In this document: positions 52,101 through 64,000 of the stretch, in pieces
How the letters are laid out: each line of letters opens with the position of its first letter
How positions within the stretch are numbered: position 1 is the first letter of the stretch
Assembly (NCBI GenBank): GCA_021397835.1
Contig: JAJFZO010000094.1
Coordinates: 2,954,501-3,018,500 of the forward strand
DNA from: Moringa oleifera
Lineage: Eukaryota > Streptophyta > Magnoliopsida > Brassicales > Moringaceae
Length of the DNA: 64,000 nt
Reading direction: 5' to 3'
Made by a program: the position numbers and the translations under genes
Notes under the pieces: generated by a model
Told to the model about the DNA's origin: nothing
Database searches by the model: none
Seen by the model: the letters and a program-made list of their open reading frames with translations, nothing else

Positions 52101-55100
52101 AGTTAACTGCATCCTGATTGTTGATTATTTGGAAGTAGAATTTTTTTTTAGAGTTCTAACAATGTCAGCACTATGTGCTTGTGTGTGAAGGAAAAATGGA
52201 CTTGAAACTGCTAGTTCAGTTTGATTTTCAATGTATTCTAATAATTACTTCATACACTCTGTGAATATATTCTGATTATTACTTCATACTTATCAATGTA
52301 ACTGATGGCCTGAAACCATGCTAATTTTACATTCTTGTTTCACTTGCCCATTTTTCTCTCAATGTCAAAATAGGAACTTATCTTTTGATTAATTTCTGCT
52401 TATTTCTGTTTATTGAAATACTTTATCGCATTAGGTTACATTTTGAATCAGCTGAGGTGATAGCTGGCCTTCAACTATCTGTTACTGGGATTCTTGGCTT
52501 TCGTACTGTTCATCAAGTAAGTATTTTGAGTAATGTCTTCTGATTTCCTTGATGTTTTCCTTTTCCTGAGTTTTGAATTATTTTTGGATATAGGTAGAAC
52601 CAAAAGCACAGATGGTACTGGTTGCTAATACAAGCTCATCAAACAGGGTTGATAGCTGGCACTCCAGAGATCCTGGTCAAAGACATGATTCTGATGTTCA
52701 TGAACCTTCTGAGGTATATATGACTCCAAAGTTGTTAGAGAATGTTGATGAATCTGGAGCTAGAGGACAGTGCCACCAAAACGGTGGTGGTCGTGTCCAT
52801 TTAAAGCCAACTCAACAGGCAGTGGTCCTGGGACAATGCCTACTAATTGAAAAGAGCACTCGACATGATGAAATGCAAAGTAAGTTGCTTGAGTGTATTT
52901 CTGGTTGAAACTTTTTGTGATATGAGTCATGCTTATTAATTTTTTTTGGCACGAAGAGTGTGAAATTTGTGTTTTATGTTTGCGAACTCGAGGAAAACAA
53001 ATCATATGGTCCTGAACTATATTCATCTAAAGCTTAGGTGAGTTCAACCGAGAGAGAGAAATCAAATTTCTTTTTTCTTTCCTTTATATTTTCCATCTAT
53101 CATTCTCGTTTCTCTACGTTTACTTCCGCTTCTATTTGCTCCCTCTTTTTCATTTTATTTGTATTTTGTTATTGGAAAAAAAAATGGAAATGAAAAGAAA
53201 AAGTGAGTCTAGGCAAGCTGGTGAAGAATGAGCTTATTCGATTTTCTTGAGCATTTCTTGTGGTGCCTTCAAAAGCTATTTTTTTAAATTTACAATTTGC
53301 TTCTTGATCCCACCTTTTGGAAAAAGTTGCACATGAAAGTCCTTGTTGGGAATTTCTGATTGAAAAAGAAGAAGAAGAGAAATTCCATATTGGTGATTGC
53401 TTGAGTGGTTTAATTAATAGTAGAGTTAAATATAAGCCATTTTTACCATTGTTGGCCATCCTGCCATGACCCTTGGAAGGTGGGGAGAAGGCTCAACATA
53501 ACTCCTAGTCCATGAGCCATATCAAGCTTGTGGACTCCCATGGTGATCAAAATTTTTTCACTTTTTTTTCCCCCTAATTTTAAGATTCTATGAAGAATGC
53601 AAGGTGAGATAAATGAAGTGAAAAAGATTGAGTAAATCATTTGCAAACTAGACAATATTTAGGCAAGATTATGAAAGATTTTATTATGTATGAACTTCAA
53701 TGTTTATACAAGTTTCAATTATAAATAAAAATACTTTGACAGTTTGAGAGAACAAATTCTTAAAATTACATTTGAAAATAAAAGTTACCTTGACAACAAA
53801 TGAATATGGTTAAAACAATTAGTTAGAGCTGAACAAAGTTGAAAATGATTAGACTTTTCTATCACTAATTTGAATTAATTTTTGAGATGTGGTATTGGGC
53901 TTTTGACAATGGTTTGGTTTTATAGCTAAGGAAGGAGAAGAATAGATTGGTGAAGATGCTACCTTAACCGATCTTTTGGGATGTGTTGCGGGAAAAAAAT
54001 AGAAGGGCTATTGATAATGTAGAAACACCAATAGCTGTGCTTAAAGAGAACTGGATTAGAGTTCTAAAATTCTGGCACTCGGGTGCTCATTTTGTAAATG
54101 ATGAGGATGTAACTGATTTTATAGAGTTACTAACAACCTAGATTTAGTGCATATGTAAAGGACTGCACCCCTGCTAAAAAAAATAAATTTTTGAGGTGAT
54201 CAACAATTTCTTTGTGTTGTAAACTCAATTTATTCAGTTTTGTTTAGGTCTGGTGTTGCACTGAACTAGTGTCAAGCCCTTATGGATCATGCGTTTTGCC
54301 TTCAGCAGCCAACCAAACTTTTAGACAATGCACACCTGCAGAGTTATTGATGTCATTTTGCTTCTTTTGTCATTCAATACTGCACTTCCTGTACCAAAAT
54401 AAAACTTTGGTTTGACAATCGACGCCACTGAGGTGTCGCGTGCGATGGATGCCATTACAAGATAGTTATTCTTGTGCGCTTTTTACCATGCAGAAATGTC
54501 AGAGTTTTTAAAGTATACTTCTTCATAGGAAGCTTGTAAGATCGTTTTAAAAGTAAAACGTGAGTTCATTAAAGAAAGAATGATTAATTGTTCTGTGCGT
54601 TTGGCAATATCTTATTTTTAGTATTATTGCTATTACTAGATGGTAGGAGTTAGCATTTTTATTTTCATATTTTAATTCTTTCTTTTCTATAAAAAAAAAC
54701 ATTGTAGTTCTTTTTTTTTTTTTTTTAAATTATTATCAAGAACGATATTTGTATATCTATTATTAATGTAGCACCAACTAGGTTCAATCCTTTATAGGTA
54801 TAGTTGGTTCTTAGAGTTGAGGATTCCTATAAGGTTTATAAAATCTCTTCATTTACAAAAATGGTACCCGATGCCTATGATTTCAACATATGTAGCAATA
54901 GTACCTATAAACTTCTGTAGCTGTGTGCCATATCCCAATTCTAATAAACTATACATTCACATAGTAATCTTCTAATTTCTTCTTGTATCTAGATAAGCAG
55001 ATTCATAATTAATAATAAGATTCAAGTGGAATTTCTAACTCTGTCTCAGTATACGGTCCATTAATGTAAATAAGCAATATACACATCTATTCTGTCCGAA

Positions 55101-58100
55101 ACTTTTAATCTTTGTTTCATTAACTTGATTGTACTTTGACAACATTCTTTATTTCTAGTTGGAAAAATCACTAATAAAAAAAAACGTATATTTGATTAAG
55201 AACTAAACATTTTCTTTATAAGAAAGTTTGATTTACATTTCCTCCTACCCCAAGTAGACTTGTAGGACAATGTTGATTGTAGAGAACAAGAGAGAGTAGT
55301 AGAGAAATGATAGATTGTTTGTTCAATTTTTGCAATGAAGATAGGTTTTTTTTTTTTTTGGAATAGAAGCACGTATAATTATATTACTATAATGGCACCA
55401 TGGGGGTGCCTCTTATTTACAAGAAATAATAGATATAAAAATTTGTAATGGAAGTTAGCAATTTTTGGGGTTTTAAATTGCCTGAATTAGCTTTAACAAC
55501 TGGCTATTTTTTGTTTTCTGGGTTATACTTCACTGTTATTAGGATATATTAAGTTGTCCAGCATACCCTTAGAAATAACTATTTTATAACTCTTATGCGG
55601 GTATTTGTGTAATTTTAACGGAAACAAATTAACAATTATTATCTTGTGCCAGCCTGTCCTATTGCTGACAGTTTGTGCTGGTCTGGAGGGCTGTGACTGG
55701 ACGGAGACTGTGCTACAGTGGTGGATCTTAAGAAAGGCACAGATGACAGGATGGCTGGTCTGCCCAACCTAGGGCCACCAGGCCACCTTACACATCAATT
55801 GTCAGTAGTCATAAGTTGGACAGTAAATATTGATAGTTATCAGCGATTAGTCAAATTTTAATTGGTAATTCACTGCACTGGTATTCTAGCAAAGTTCTAT
55901 TTACACCACTCTAGTGCAGCATTATCTCCCCCGAAGAAAGGAGGAGAATAATTAGGATGATTCCTGTGGTGATTTTTGGATGCATTGCATGAAAGAAAAA
56001 CAGGCTTGCAGGGGGATTGAGATGCCAGTTGAAGTGCTTAGGGATTATTGGTTATGGACTTTAAAACTGTAGGCATCAGGTAAAGTTTTTGTAACTGAGA
56101 CAGATTTTGTAGATTTTATATAAATCTTGACCTCCAAAAGCTAACAACACTTGTAATGGTTGCACTCCTGTAATGCTATGCGAAAAATATATATACACTT
56201 GATTTTTTCTGATTTAAAAAGAAAAAAGTGTGCTATCTCATGTTATCTACTTTCTGTGGATTAGCTGGTTCAAAGAAAATTAAGGACTTCAGTCATCAGA
56301 TCTACCCCCACATCAAATACTCTTCCTTAATTAAATCTATTGTTACTGACCAAAATGAAATTTTACTGAATCTGATGTTTCTCATTTGTTATTATTATTT
56401 TTTGGTTGATACTGTTTCAGGATGGGAAATGGCCCCATACATAGAAGCAATTGATTCTCAGGAGTCTGCATATTTTGCTGTAAGCAGAGAGATACTTTGG
56501 CCTTACATACATACATTCACACACGCATATATATGTAATTTTTATTGGATTAATCATATACCAGGGGCCATTGCATTTTTTCATTTGTCAGAATGTGGCC
56601 TGTACATGAAAAATTGCATTTATTTAACACTTGCAGTTTTGCTTGATTCTAAATGTGGCCTTTTTTTCACACTTGCCCATTAAGTTCAATGAAATGCACA
56701 TGCAACACGTTTGGGAGCACTATGTGCATTGAGTTCAGTGAACTTGAAAAAATAAATGATCCAGCCTTCACATTTGATCTTTCCTTCCACTTTGAAACGA
56801 AATTTTCGAAATTAAGCCGTAAAGTCAATGATTTTCTTGGTTTTGTGAACTTTGAATGTATGATTGACCTTCAATCTACTCATTTTTGAGAAAAAATCTC
56901 CAATTTCCCGCCCATACCAAACCTTAGAAAGTATCTGGTGTAATCTTAGTTAAATATTGAGTCTATGAGTGGATGAGTGGATCAACCAACTTGAGGCTGC
57001 ACATTTGATAGGCATTAGACGTTGATTTTATAATTTAGATTACATCATTGGATTTAGGGTTACATTGTTGCAATCAGGTTGATTAGCTACGAGTATTGGT
57101 ACTAATGCTAAGTTTAGTATAGGGTTTATGGATTATATGTTCAATGTTTTATATTGAGTTATTGTATTGTTCAATTTCTTGAATATATTGTTAATCATGG
57201 AAGGGAATGACAAAGGCAAAAATTGTAGATGTAGGATTGATTGAAGTTTGAAGAACTACATTTAATTTTGCAGTCAACAATCACCCTATCTTGTTCATTG
57301 TGAAAGAACTGAATCTTCTTTCCAATTTTCCTGCTGAACTGCCTGATAACATTTTCTAATACTGACTTGATAGGGGAAAACATTCTTACCTTAAAGTTAG
57401 GTGGTCTATGTCTTTACTAGGATCAAACTCAAAAAACGTGGACTCCTAACATAGTTTTTTCTGACATAATTCATTGGAGTTGCCAGGTCATGACTAGCAG
57501 CCTCCTCATATACATGCATATTAGTATTGCCCTCACTGACACCTGCATCATGCCAATTAACAGAAGGTAGGTGGCCTAAAATTTGGTGCTATCTTCTCTA
57601 GCTCAACCTAGTGCTATCCCAAGAGCATCTACGTCTTTGAGATTAGCTTCAAATGATTCACCCTCAAACTGCTCTACATTAATCCTTTCATCAGCTAAAG
57701 AATCACTAAGCTTGGTTATATCATTATCACTAGTGAACGCTGTAGCACCCATGCATTGCATGGTGTTAACATACTCAGAGGCACCCTTGGATGTTAAAGA
57801 CTTAAGAAATTAGTTGGGATATTTAAGATAATGGCTTTTGAATGGAAAAAGAAAATAATTATTGTACTCTCATCGAATATGTCCTCATTCAATATGAACT
57901 TTTGTTGCCTCATTCTCTTTCTTGGTTATTCTTTAAAATAGCAAAGATTCATTTGCTTTTGATCTTACATTTCTATTGATTTTGTATTTCTATGTTATTT
58001 TCTATCCTTCAGCTTCGGTCTTTTTGTGATATCCTGCGTATTCGATGGGAGAAAACACGAAATCGCACAAAGGAACGTGCTTTGGAGATGATGGACAAAT

Positions 58101-58634
58101 TGGTATGGTGCATACATGTTTTTAATGTCGGCTCAATCTTTTTAAATATCTTGTTGCTTTGGTTTTATGCTTTTATTGGCTGTAAGAGTTATTATTTTTC
58201 GAAATGATTTACTATTCTTCCACTCCTTATTGTAATGCTCTTGCCTGAAAGAATATGTGGGTTTCTGATTGATACAGCCTGCCATGGGTTCCAGTGGTTA
58301 CAAGTAATAGATGCTATCATAAATGTATTGATGGACAGAAGTTGCAGATATAAATTTTGCCATTGCTAGCAATGAGGGTTCTGGTTCTTCGTGCTTTATG
58401 GTTCAAAATATCAACCCAATAACAAGAAAGGAAAGGCACAGAATGTGTCAAAATCTTGAATTTTTATTTGATAAACCCTGTTCCAGATCTTGGAATAAAA
58501 GTAAATTAACAAGATGATAAGAAATTAATTATAATCTAGCATGAATTCTAAAACTCTGCTTCCACCTAAAGCTTAAAGAAAGTAGCCCTAGAGGTTTTTT
58601 TTTTTTTTTTTAAAAAATTTAGTTGAAGTTAATT

Positions 58635-58674
<40 letters not shown>

Positions 58675-61600
58675 CATTATTGTTATTATTACGTCTTTGT
58701 TTGACTGTTGTATATAAAATATGATCTTGTGCCATTTACATAACCTATTCGAGCTATATTTCTCTATTTTTCCTGGTCAAGGGCATTTAGATAATTCATT
58801 GCGATCCAAGATAATAAAGAAACATAACAGAGAACTTGATACTGTCTCAGTTATCTGCTAGTGTCTGAAAGTTTGATTTTTCATGATTTTTTATCCATCA
58901 TTCAGTTTATGGCTTATTTCATTTAGCTTTTATTAGAGCTTGATATTGAGATTTAAATTTTTGTGTTCATAAGATCTGCAATATTGTGATAGCAGGAACT
59001 CCTGTTCCAGAACCTTGGAGCCCTCATTGTCATCGTATATCCTCTCTAATGCAAGTGTGGATGGGCTTGCACTAGGTCTAGTGCTAAAAGTTGTTAGTGC
59101 TAAAGGTTCAATTATAAAGATAAGGTTCATTCACTGTTCAAAAAAAAAAAAAAAAAAAGAAGATGAAAGTTCATTTCTCACCAGGTTTTTACTTTTGTGT
59201 TGATTTGTTACTCAAGATAGTATTGAAATAGCAAATTAAATCTTCAATTATTGAGACCTTGCATTTTGTGACGTATAATATCCAGGGCAGAGTGCAGAGC
59301 CTGTCAGTCGTGCCAGGTATTATGGATAATGGAGACTGTTAAGAGTCTAAAATATGTTGGTTCTACTTTAAATCTGCTTAAGCTTTTCGATTAATTGGTT
59401 GCTCAACATATTTTAAACACTTTTGGTAGAGTTAGGGTTTCTTAATTCATTATAAATCACATTATTATGAGCCTTAGGGATATATCTATCAATTATTGGC
59501 AATATTTTACAACAGTTTTCTTCATTTGTCCCCTTGTAGATCCAACAGCCTAAATGTGGTTAATAGAGTTAACTTGAACCTCACAATCACCATTTTACCA
59601 TTATTTATTTTCTTTAAGTACATCAAAGAATCAGCTATATTGGTTCTTTTCTTGTAAATGTAGTTGATCTTGACCAAGCTTTGCTTTGGGGATGACTCCT
59701 GTAAAACTTCAGATCCTTCATAATGTGCTCATTCCCCTTAAATACTCATTCAACATGAATTCACAGGCTCTTTTGATTTTTTACTTAGAGCTGCAGATGT
59801 ACAGAGGCTGTATATAAACGGCTGAGGTCATTTACTGTGGTTTTGTTTATTTATTGACACAATTGATAATTGATCCATGATCAGAATAAGTCAGGGAAAC
59901 CTAGAAAACCCATATCTTGAAAGATTTTAGTCTTCTTATTTTGGTTACTGGATCCAGAAATATCTATTTCTTCTTGGCTCTTGTTCGAGATTCGTTCTTC
60001 ACTTCTTCAAACATTTTCTTCTATATCTATTTTCTTATACTATTCATAAAGATTGCTTTACTATTCTTTTCTTGTTTAAAAGGAAATAAGGAAAGCAATT
60101 TTCTTTACCTAAGCCCCAAGGGGTGCCACTCCAGTACAAGTGTAGTTTTAATAGTCAGAAACTTTACGAAGTTTATCAAATTCTTCTTTATTTATAAACA
60201 ATTTCTTGTAACCCGCAATTTTAATGTGTGGAACCTTTCATTTTAATAATACGTAGTGAAAAATAATAGATATTGTGCCTTTACTATTCTTTCATCTGAA
60301 TTCTGAACATATTAAAGCAAGTCAGTACATAGAGGAAACTATGAAGGAAAACAAAGGATGGTGAAAATGTGAAATGAAGTATCACCTTTTGAATTTATTG
60401 TTCATAATTCATGCATTATAGAATTGTGGCATCTGAAAGCCTGTTTTTGATTCAGGTTGAGGGCATTCACAAATCTACTTCTGGAGTGGCACAGCGGATT
60501 CCTTTCTGTTATGCGGTTTATGTCCCTACAATTCCTGCCCTGCGGAAGTACAACTATTTCTTTACTACTCTCAAACGATTGAAGCTTTATTAATTTACTT
60601 TTGCAACAAAGAAAGTAAACACACGAAATAATTTTCCCATCTAAAAGCTACTTGAAGATGTTTTTGTGCACAGGACCATAGGCATTTCTCTTCCAAAAGA
60701 AAGCCTGTCTTAAACCTCTGCTAATTGCTGTGAAAGATCAGTTCCTTTTGCACATAAATGCCCATCAGTTGAACATGGTTTAAAATAATCTGAATCAAGT
60801 TGCTTCTTCTTCTTGTTACCTAAGAAAGCCTAGGCTTATGAACATTAAGAGTGGCCACAGAAATTAGATTCACTTGTGAAAAACAAAAGCACTAAATGGA
60901 ATTATATGTAGTAAATAATGAAGCTGAAAAGTTTTATTTGGACTTTATGTAGTGCTGAATGTCAATGCTTTCATTTGCTAAGGGATATATTTCAACCTCT
61001 AAAGGAATAGCTTTTCTGTTTGCAGAAAGTTATATGTATGTCCTCTTGAGGATGAATGAACAAGCATCAGATTGAAGTATCTTGAAAGTGTTGTAAAACA
61101 GATCTCACTAAATATTTCAAACAAAAAAGTGAACCATTTGCAAGCAGATAAGCTAACAAAAATCTGTTTTCCTTTTCAATTTATGGCTAGTACTTATTAT
61201 TAATTTAAAAAAAAATGAAAGAGCCCAAGAATAATGACCAAAGAGTATGTGTACTCTCCAGTCCTGTGCAAATTATGATTTCTTCTGACTGCTGGAAATG
61301 ACAGAATTATAATGATTCATGTCAATTTCTTCTGAAAAAAGGGATAAAAGTTGCTAACAATGGATCAATTCTTTCCAAAAAAATTCTATAAGTAGAGATA
61401 GGAAGTGGTTATTGGTGTGGGATTACCAGAGGAAACTAACATGGTTTTCGAGTTTTACGGTGGAAAGATATTTTAGTTGTTTTTGGGATAAAAGTTTTTT
61501 GGAGGAGCTTCTGATGTTTATTCTTATACTTTTCTTAAACTCCAGTGGTGATGTATATTTGTCTTTCCTTTTTTTTCCCCCCTTTCTCGTGCACCCTAGC

Positions 61601-61941
61601 TGACAGAACATTTTCTTTTTCTTTCTTAGGGAGTATGGTGAACTTTTAGTAAGCTGTGGTTTGATCGGGGAGGCTATTGCACAATTTGAGAGTATAGAGT
61701 TGTGGGATAATCTAATCTATTGCAACTGGTATGATGTGTTTTTACAGCTGGTTTCTTTAATTGATTTATTGTTCCCCATATCTTTCTTTTTTCCTCTTGC
61801 AAATTTTTGAATATTCATTTTCGCCTATGAGAATCTCATTTTCAGACATGATATGAAAAACAGTCTCTTAGGAAAGAAAGCTGCCGCTGTTGAACTCATC
61901 AAGGCACGGCTCTCTGAAATGCCTAATAACCCAAGATTATG
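49181..61941 (+). CDS. TTC27-like tetratricopeptide repeat protein, 5' part
   Basis: Ten exons, continuing past the right edge: 49181-49647, 49727-49865, 50816-51141, 52435-52516, 52594-52879, 56421-56479, 58013-58102, 60456-60547, 61630-61728, 61864-61941; about 572 aa so far with consistent phases. The protein matches the plant homologues of animal TTC27 (Arabidopsis At5g17270 type): LRGYELRLLRCTL near the N-terminus, AQLKDDEASSIVSMLHME, FESAEVIAGLQLSVTG, MAPYIEAIDSQESAYF, FCDILRIRWEKTR, YVPTIPALRKEYGELLVSCG, AAAVELIKARLSEMPNNPRLW. The TPR array itself should follow downstream. Met18 (49232) is an alternative start. Exon 10 uses the second of two AGs 18 nt apart; the first would create a stop at the junction. 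Introns 5 and 7 exceed 2 kb and hold transposon debris. Exact role is poorly known. Confidence 0.88.
50553..50836 (+). repeat. Tandem duplication of the intron 2 acceptor region
   Basis: About 138 bp including CCATTTGGGG, a T-run, CAGTATTTTGG, GACACACTTT, the acceptor TTGTCTTGTAG and the first exon codons (TATTTA.T.TTTGCAAAAG) is present twice; copies end at 50700 and 50836. Confidence 0.9.
53930..54140 (+). pseudogene. LINE-like reverse-transcriptase 3' fragment (copy A)
   Basis: In intron 5 of the TTC27-like gene. A plus-strand reading gives FWDVLREKNRRAIDNVETP, then VLKENWIRVLKFWHSGAHF and DEDVTDFIELLTT followed by a stop. The style 'W…R.K.NRR.…' resembles the end of plant LINE polyproteins; assignment is tentative. 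Confidence 0.4.
55240..55640. mobile_element. Possible solo LTR in TTC27-like intron 5
   Basis: A segment with GTTGATTGTAGAGAACAAGA, a GAGAGAGTAGTAGAGAAATG tract, TTTTTGCAATGAAGATAG, and AATGGCACCATGGGGGTGCC, followed by ATTTACAAG, is reminiscent of copia-type LTR R/U5 regions, and 'CATTATCTCCCCC' lies shortly after at 55919-55931. Boundaries and target-site duplication could not be seen. Confidence 0.3.
55955..56150 (+). pseudogene. LINE-like fragment (copy B), broken
   Basis: Related to the fragment at 53930-54140 at the protein level: RGIEMPVEVLRDYWLWTLKL, stop, ASGKVFVTETDFVDFI, stop. Contains at least one internal stop. Confidence 0.4.
57190..57810 (-). pseudogene. Mutator-like (MULE) transposase N-terminal fragment, broken
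   Basis: Minus-strand reading in intron 6 of the TTC27-like gene gives, from 57415 downward, RPPNFKVRMFSPIKSVLENV, IRQFSRKIGKKIQFFHNEQD and RVIVDCKIKC. This matches the usual start of the MuDR DNA-binding/transposase region ('FK.GM.F…R…A…Y…K…N…R…C'). Upstream on that strand (57810-57590) an acidic stretch (KLSDSLADERINVEQFEGES) is separated by stops, as in decayed MULE proteins. The catalytic part is absent. Confidence 0.6.
58637..58690. repeat. (ATA)n/(ATT)n microsatellite
   Basis: Eight or so AAT units followed by inverted ATT units in intron 7 of the TTC27-like gene; could form a hairpin. Confidence 0.9.
59139..59158 (+). repeat. A-tract of about 19 bp, possible retrosequence tail
   Basis: The tract follows about 160 bp of average-GC DNA (58980-59138) in intron 7. 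It could be the tail of a SINE or other retrocopy; no internal promoter boxes were identified. Confidence 0.3.
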
Positions 61942-63108
61942 GTATGCTAACCTTCCTTGCTGGATGCTTAATTTTGTATTCTTCTTTTGATTCCTCTCTT
62001 TCGTGTTCTACATTTTTTTTTTAAACTGTTGCAAGGATTTAGTGGAAGGATGACTAAACTCATAACAGGAATTGATAATTAAGTTTTCCAGTAATTCTTC
62101 TGCTTTGTTACATAATATTTTTGAGAAGAATGTTACAGGTAGATGCAGATGTTCAATGCGTAAAATGTTGCATGTTATTCATAATTCTTTGAGTTTTCTT
62201 GGAAATTTGTTGAGCTTGGTTGGATCTTCTTCTGGGTTGTTCCTTGTTGACTCTCCCAATGCTTTAGTGTGTTTTTGGTTTTTTTTCTTTGTTTAATCTT
62301 TAATTATGCACTGAGCCAGAGAAAATATATGATTTTAAATGCTGTAATTTTCTTGGCCTAATTGTGTGTCAGTTCCTTCAAGAGTTGCTTAGGGATAACC
62401 ATTAAAATCTGTCCCTATGACGTGGAAAAAGGGTTTAGAGTCTGTTGCTGTCTTATTATTGAGGTATAAAAATTCTTTCCCCCTCCCCCCAAAAAGAAAA
62501 AGAAAAGAAAAGAAAAGATGAAAATAAAGAAATCCACACCCCAAAACCCCCGAAAAGGGATTGATGGACTAAATTGTTAAAATCACCAAAGAGGTTTCTA
62601 GCCAAAGTTGCCAAGCAGGGTAGAAAAGGGATCCCGTAAGAGCAAAGAAAAGCAAAATGGGTACTTGAAAAATTAGGGACCACTAAGAATCAGATAAGTC
62701 AAAGAATTTGTCCAACAACCCATCTTCAAGAAAGATGTGTCCCAATTTGAGGCATGTCAATTTGGAATTCCATAAACTTTAAATGGGTGTTCATGTTTCT
62801 GTATCTCCATCCCTCTTTTGAACATTGACAAGGGATCAAGAATGTCACTCAAAGTCACAAGTGTTCTCACCGAGTAAAGTGCTTATGGTTTGAGTGCTTA
62901 CTTTGTTAGCATATCCTTGCAAATCTTTTCTAATAATTTTGTAAGAGAGACATCTATTTCCCTTGTTGTTATCCATGCTTTCCTCTGCCTTTTCTTTGTG
63001 ACAAAATCCTACATGTTCTGGTAGAAGCAGGACCTTAGCAGAGTGTTTAGCATTTCTAACTTGTGGTTTATATAAAGACAAGTTTAACTTGGGTTTGAAC
63101 ATACTCTT
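61942..63108. other. Presumed intron of the TTC27-like gene
   Basis: After exon 10 the next expected exon (CSLGD… region) is not found before the retroelement, so the intron probably extends past the window. Frames at 62072-62296 (plus) and 62845-63102 (minus) are unrecognised. A homopurine tract AAAAGAAAAGAAAAG lies at 62496-62518. Confidence 0.5.
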
Positions 63109-63348
63109 TGATAGGAACTACGATTTGTTTGTAATAAAAAATAATGGAATTGGAATTCGTAACAATATTTGTATTGGTGTGGTGTTGTTTACACAAAAAT
63201 AGCAAGCATTCGAGAGGCTCAGAAACTCTCCAAATTAGCTATGCTCAATTACAAGAAATTCCACCCCTTCCCATAACTGTTTTCACTCTCCCTCAGCGAT
63301 CTCAACAGAATTTTCAACTCACTCAGTTATTCACTTAACAAGATTACA
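63109..63348 (-). mobile_element. Candidate 3' LTR of the chromovirus
   Basis: On the minus strand, directly after the chromodomain frame, a segment could begin TGTAATC (63348) and end CTATCA (63109), giving TG…CA ends. A purine-rich tract (GGGAAGGGGTGGAA) at about 63259-63273 lies inside it, so the true LTR start may be different. Only one LTR is in view. Confidence 0.3.
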
Positions 63349-63353
63349 CGTCA

Positions 63354-64000
63354 TCATTGTTGGTATGGCCAATATTTTTCGCTTACACCTGGAATAGGTG
63401 AAACAATATTGAGCCAATCATTTTCCTCCACCCAAAGAAACACCTTGTCCTCAACGTAGGAATCAGGAAACTCTTGTTGAATCATGTAAAAATCCTCCCA
63501 AGTAGCTTCAAACTTTGGTATTGATTTCCACTTCAACAACACTTTCAGGTTGCAAGCATTGCAGTGAGCTTTAGGATGAACTCCCATTAGCAATTCTGGT
63601 TCAACAACTATTTCCAACTCAGGAATTAATTGCAGTGGGATTATCGAAGAAGAAGAGGACATCCTTTTGGCACGTCGTTATTCGGAAATATGAAAAACAA
63701 GGTGGCACTTGAAGAGGGAAGCTCGAGCTTGTACACAACCTGTGCCACTCGTTGAATGACCTTAAAAGGGCTATAGAAGCAAGCAACAAGCTTCTCATAT
63801 TTATGCTTGGCTAAAGAGCGCGAGCGATAAGGACGCAGCTTCAAAACGACAAGTACTTCAGATCAAATTCTTCATGGTGCCGTTTCTTAGCTTCATCTTA
63901 TGTTGAGATCTAAGCAAATGCATGCTTAAATCATCTAGGATAGCATCTCTATCCTCCAAGAGCTGGCCAACCAATGAAACTGCAGTATTACCTCTCTCAT
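63354..64000 (-). mobile_element. Ty3/gypsy chromovirus, degraded integrase C-terminus and chromodomain
   Basis: Minus-strand readings, from 64000 down, give a decayed 'LLEDRDAILDDL…LLRSQHKMK' block, then KLRPYRSRSLAKHKYEKL, FYSPFKVIQRVAQVVYKLEL (63844-63720), and in another frame the chromodomain VLLKWKSIPKFEATWEDF, then QQEFPDSYVEDKVFL (63662-63354). This order (integrase C-terminal region then chromodomain) defines plant chromoviruses. Frameshifts near 63850 and 63650 and a stop near 63860 show the copy is dead. The rest of the polyprotein lies beyond the right edge. Confidence 0.85.

Noticed and set aside
57583..57813. 76-codon plus-strand frame (MVLSSLAQPS…)
   Set aside because: The minus strand here reads better as the acidic part of a decayed Mutator-like protein.

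Overview
This is nuclear DNA of a flowering plant, most likely a eudicot. The genes have short exons with GT-AG introns, lie in AT-rich intergenic DNA, and encode plant families. All exon models below come from reading splice sites and protein similarity by eye, without transcripts or database searches.

Six substantial genes are readable, plus the first codons of a seventh at the left edge. From left to right: (1) a start-codon fragment on the minus strand at 1-51 with a TATA box and telo-box; (2) a sucrose synthase of the SUS5/6/7 type on the plus strand, 4249-8375, 15 exons, 844 aa; (3) a CDC50/LEM3 family ALA-interacting subunit (ALIS) on the minus strand, 9387-12699, 8 exons, 349 aa; (4) a secreted protein resembling bacterial periplasmic substrate-binding proteins on the minus strand, 13954-18338, 11 exons including a 14-nt microexon; (5) a membrane-tethered NAC transcription factor of the NAC045/NAC086 type on the plus strand, 25403-28868, 6 exons, 672 aa; (6) a PH-RCC1-FYVE-BRX (PRAF) protein on the minus strand, 31100-39280, 9 exons, 1095 aa; (7) the first ten exons of a TTC27-like TPR protein on the plus strand from 49181, running off the right end.

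Between the genes, three long AT-rich stretches (about 0.25-3.4 kb, 18.5-24.5 kb, 39.7-49.1 kb) carry microsatellites, a family of about 380-bp degenerate AT-rich modules, and three copies of a long-TIR MITE-like element. Transposon debris also sits in introns: a Mutator-like transposase fragment, two related LINE-like fragments and a possible LTR in the TTC27-like gene, and a short GC-rich element in the PRAF gene. The far right end is the integrase/chromodomain end of a decayed Ty3/gypsy chromovirus on the minus strand, probably inside a late intron of the TTC27-like gene.

The genes do not form a functional cluster; neighbours have unrelated roles (sucrose cleavage, lipid flippase subunit, transcription, phosphoinositide signalling, TPR scaffold), as is usual in plant chromosomes. 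I found no convincing new multi-gene system. The most useful leads are gene-structure oddities (a GC-AG intron, a 14-nt microexon, a displaced splice acceptor that avoids a stop, a duplicated acceptor) and the two uncatalogued repeat families.
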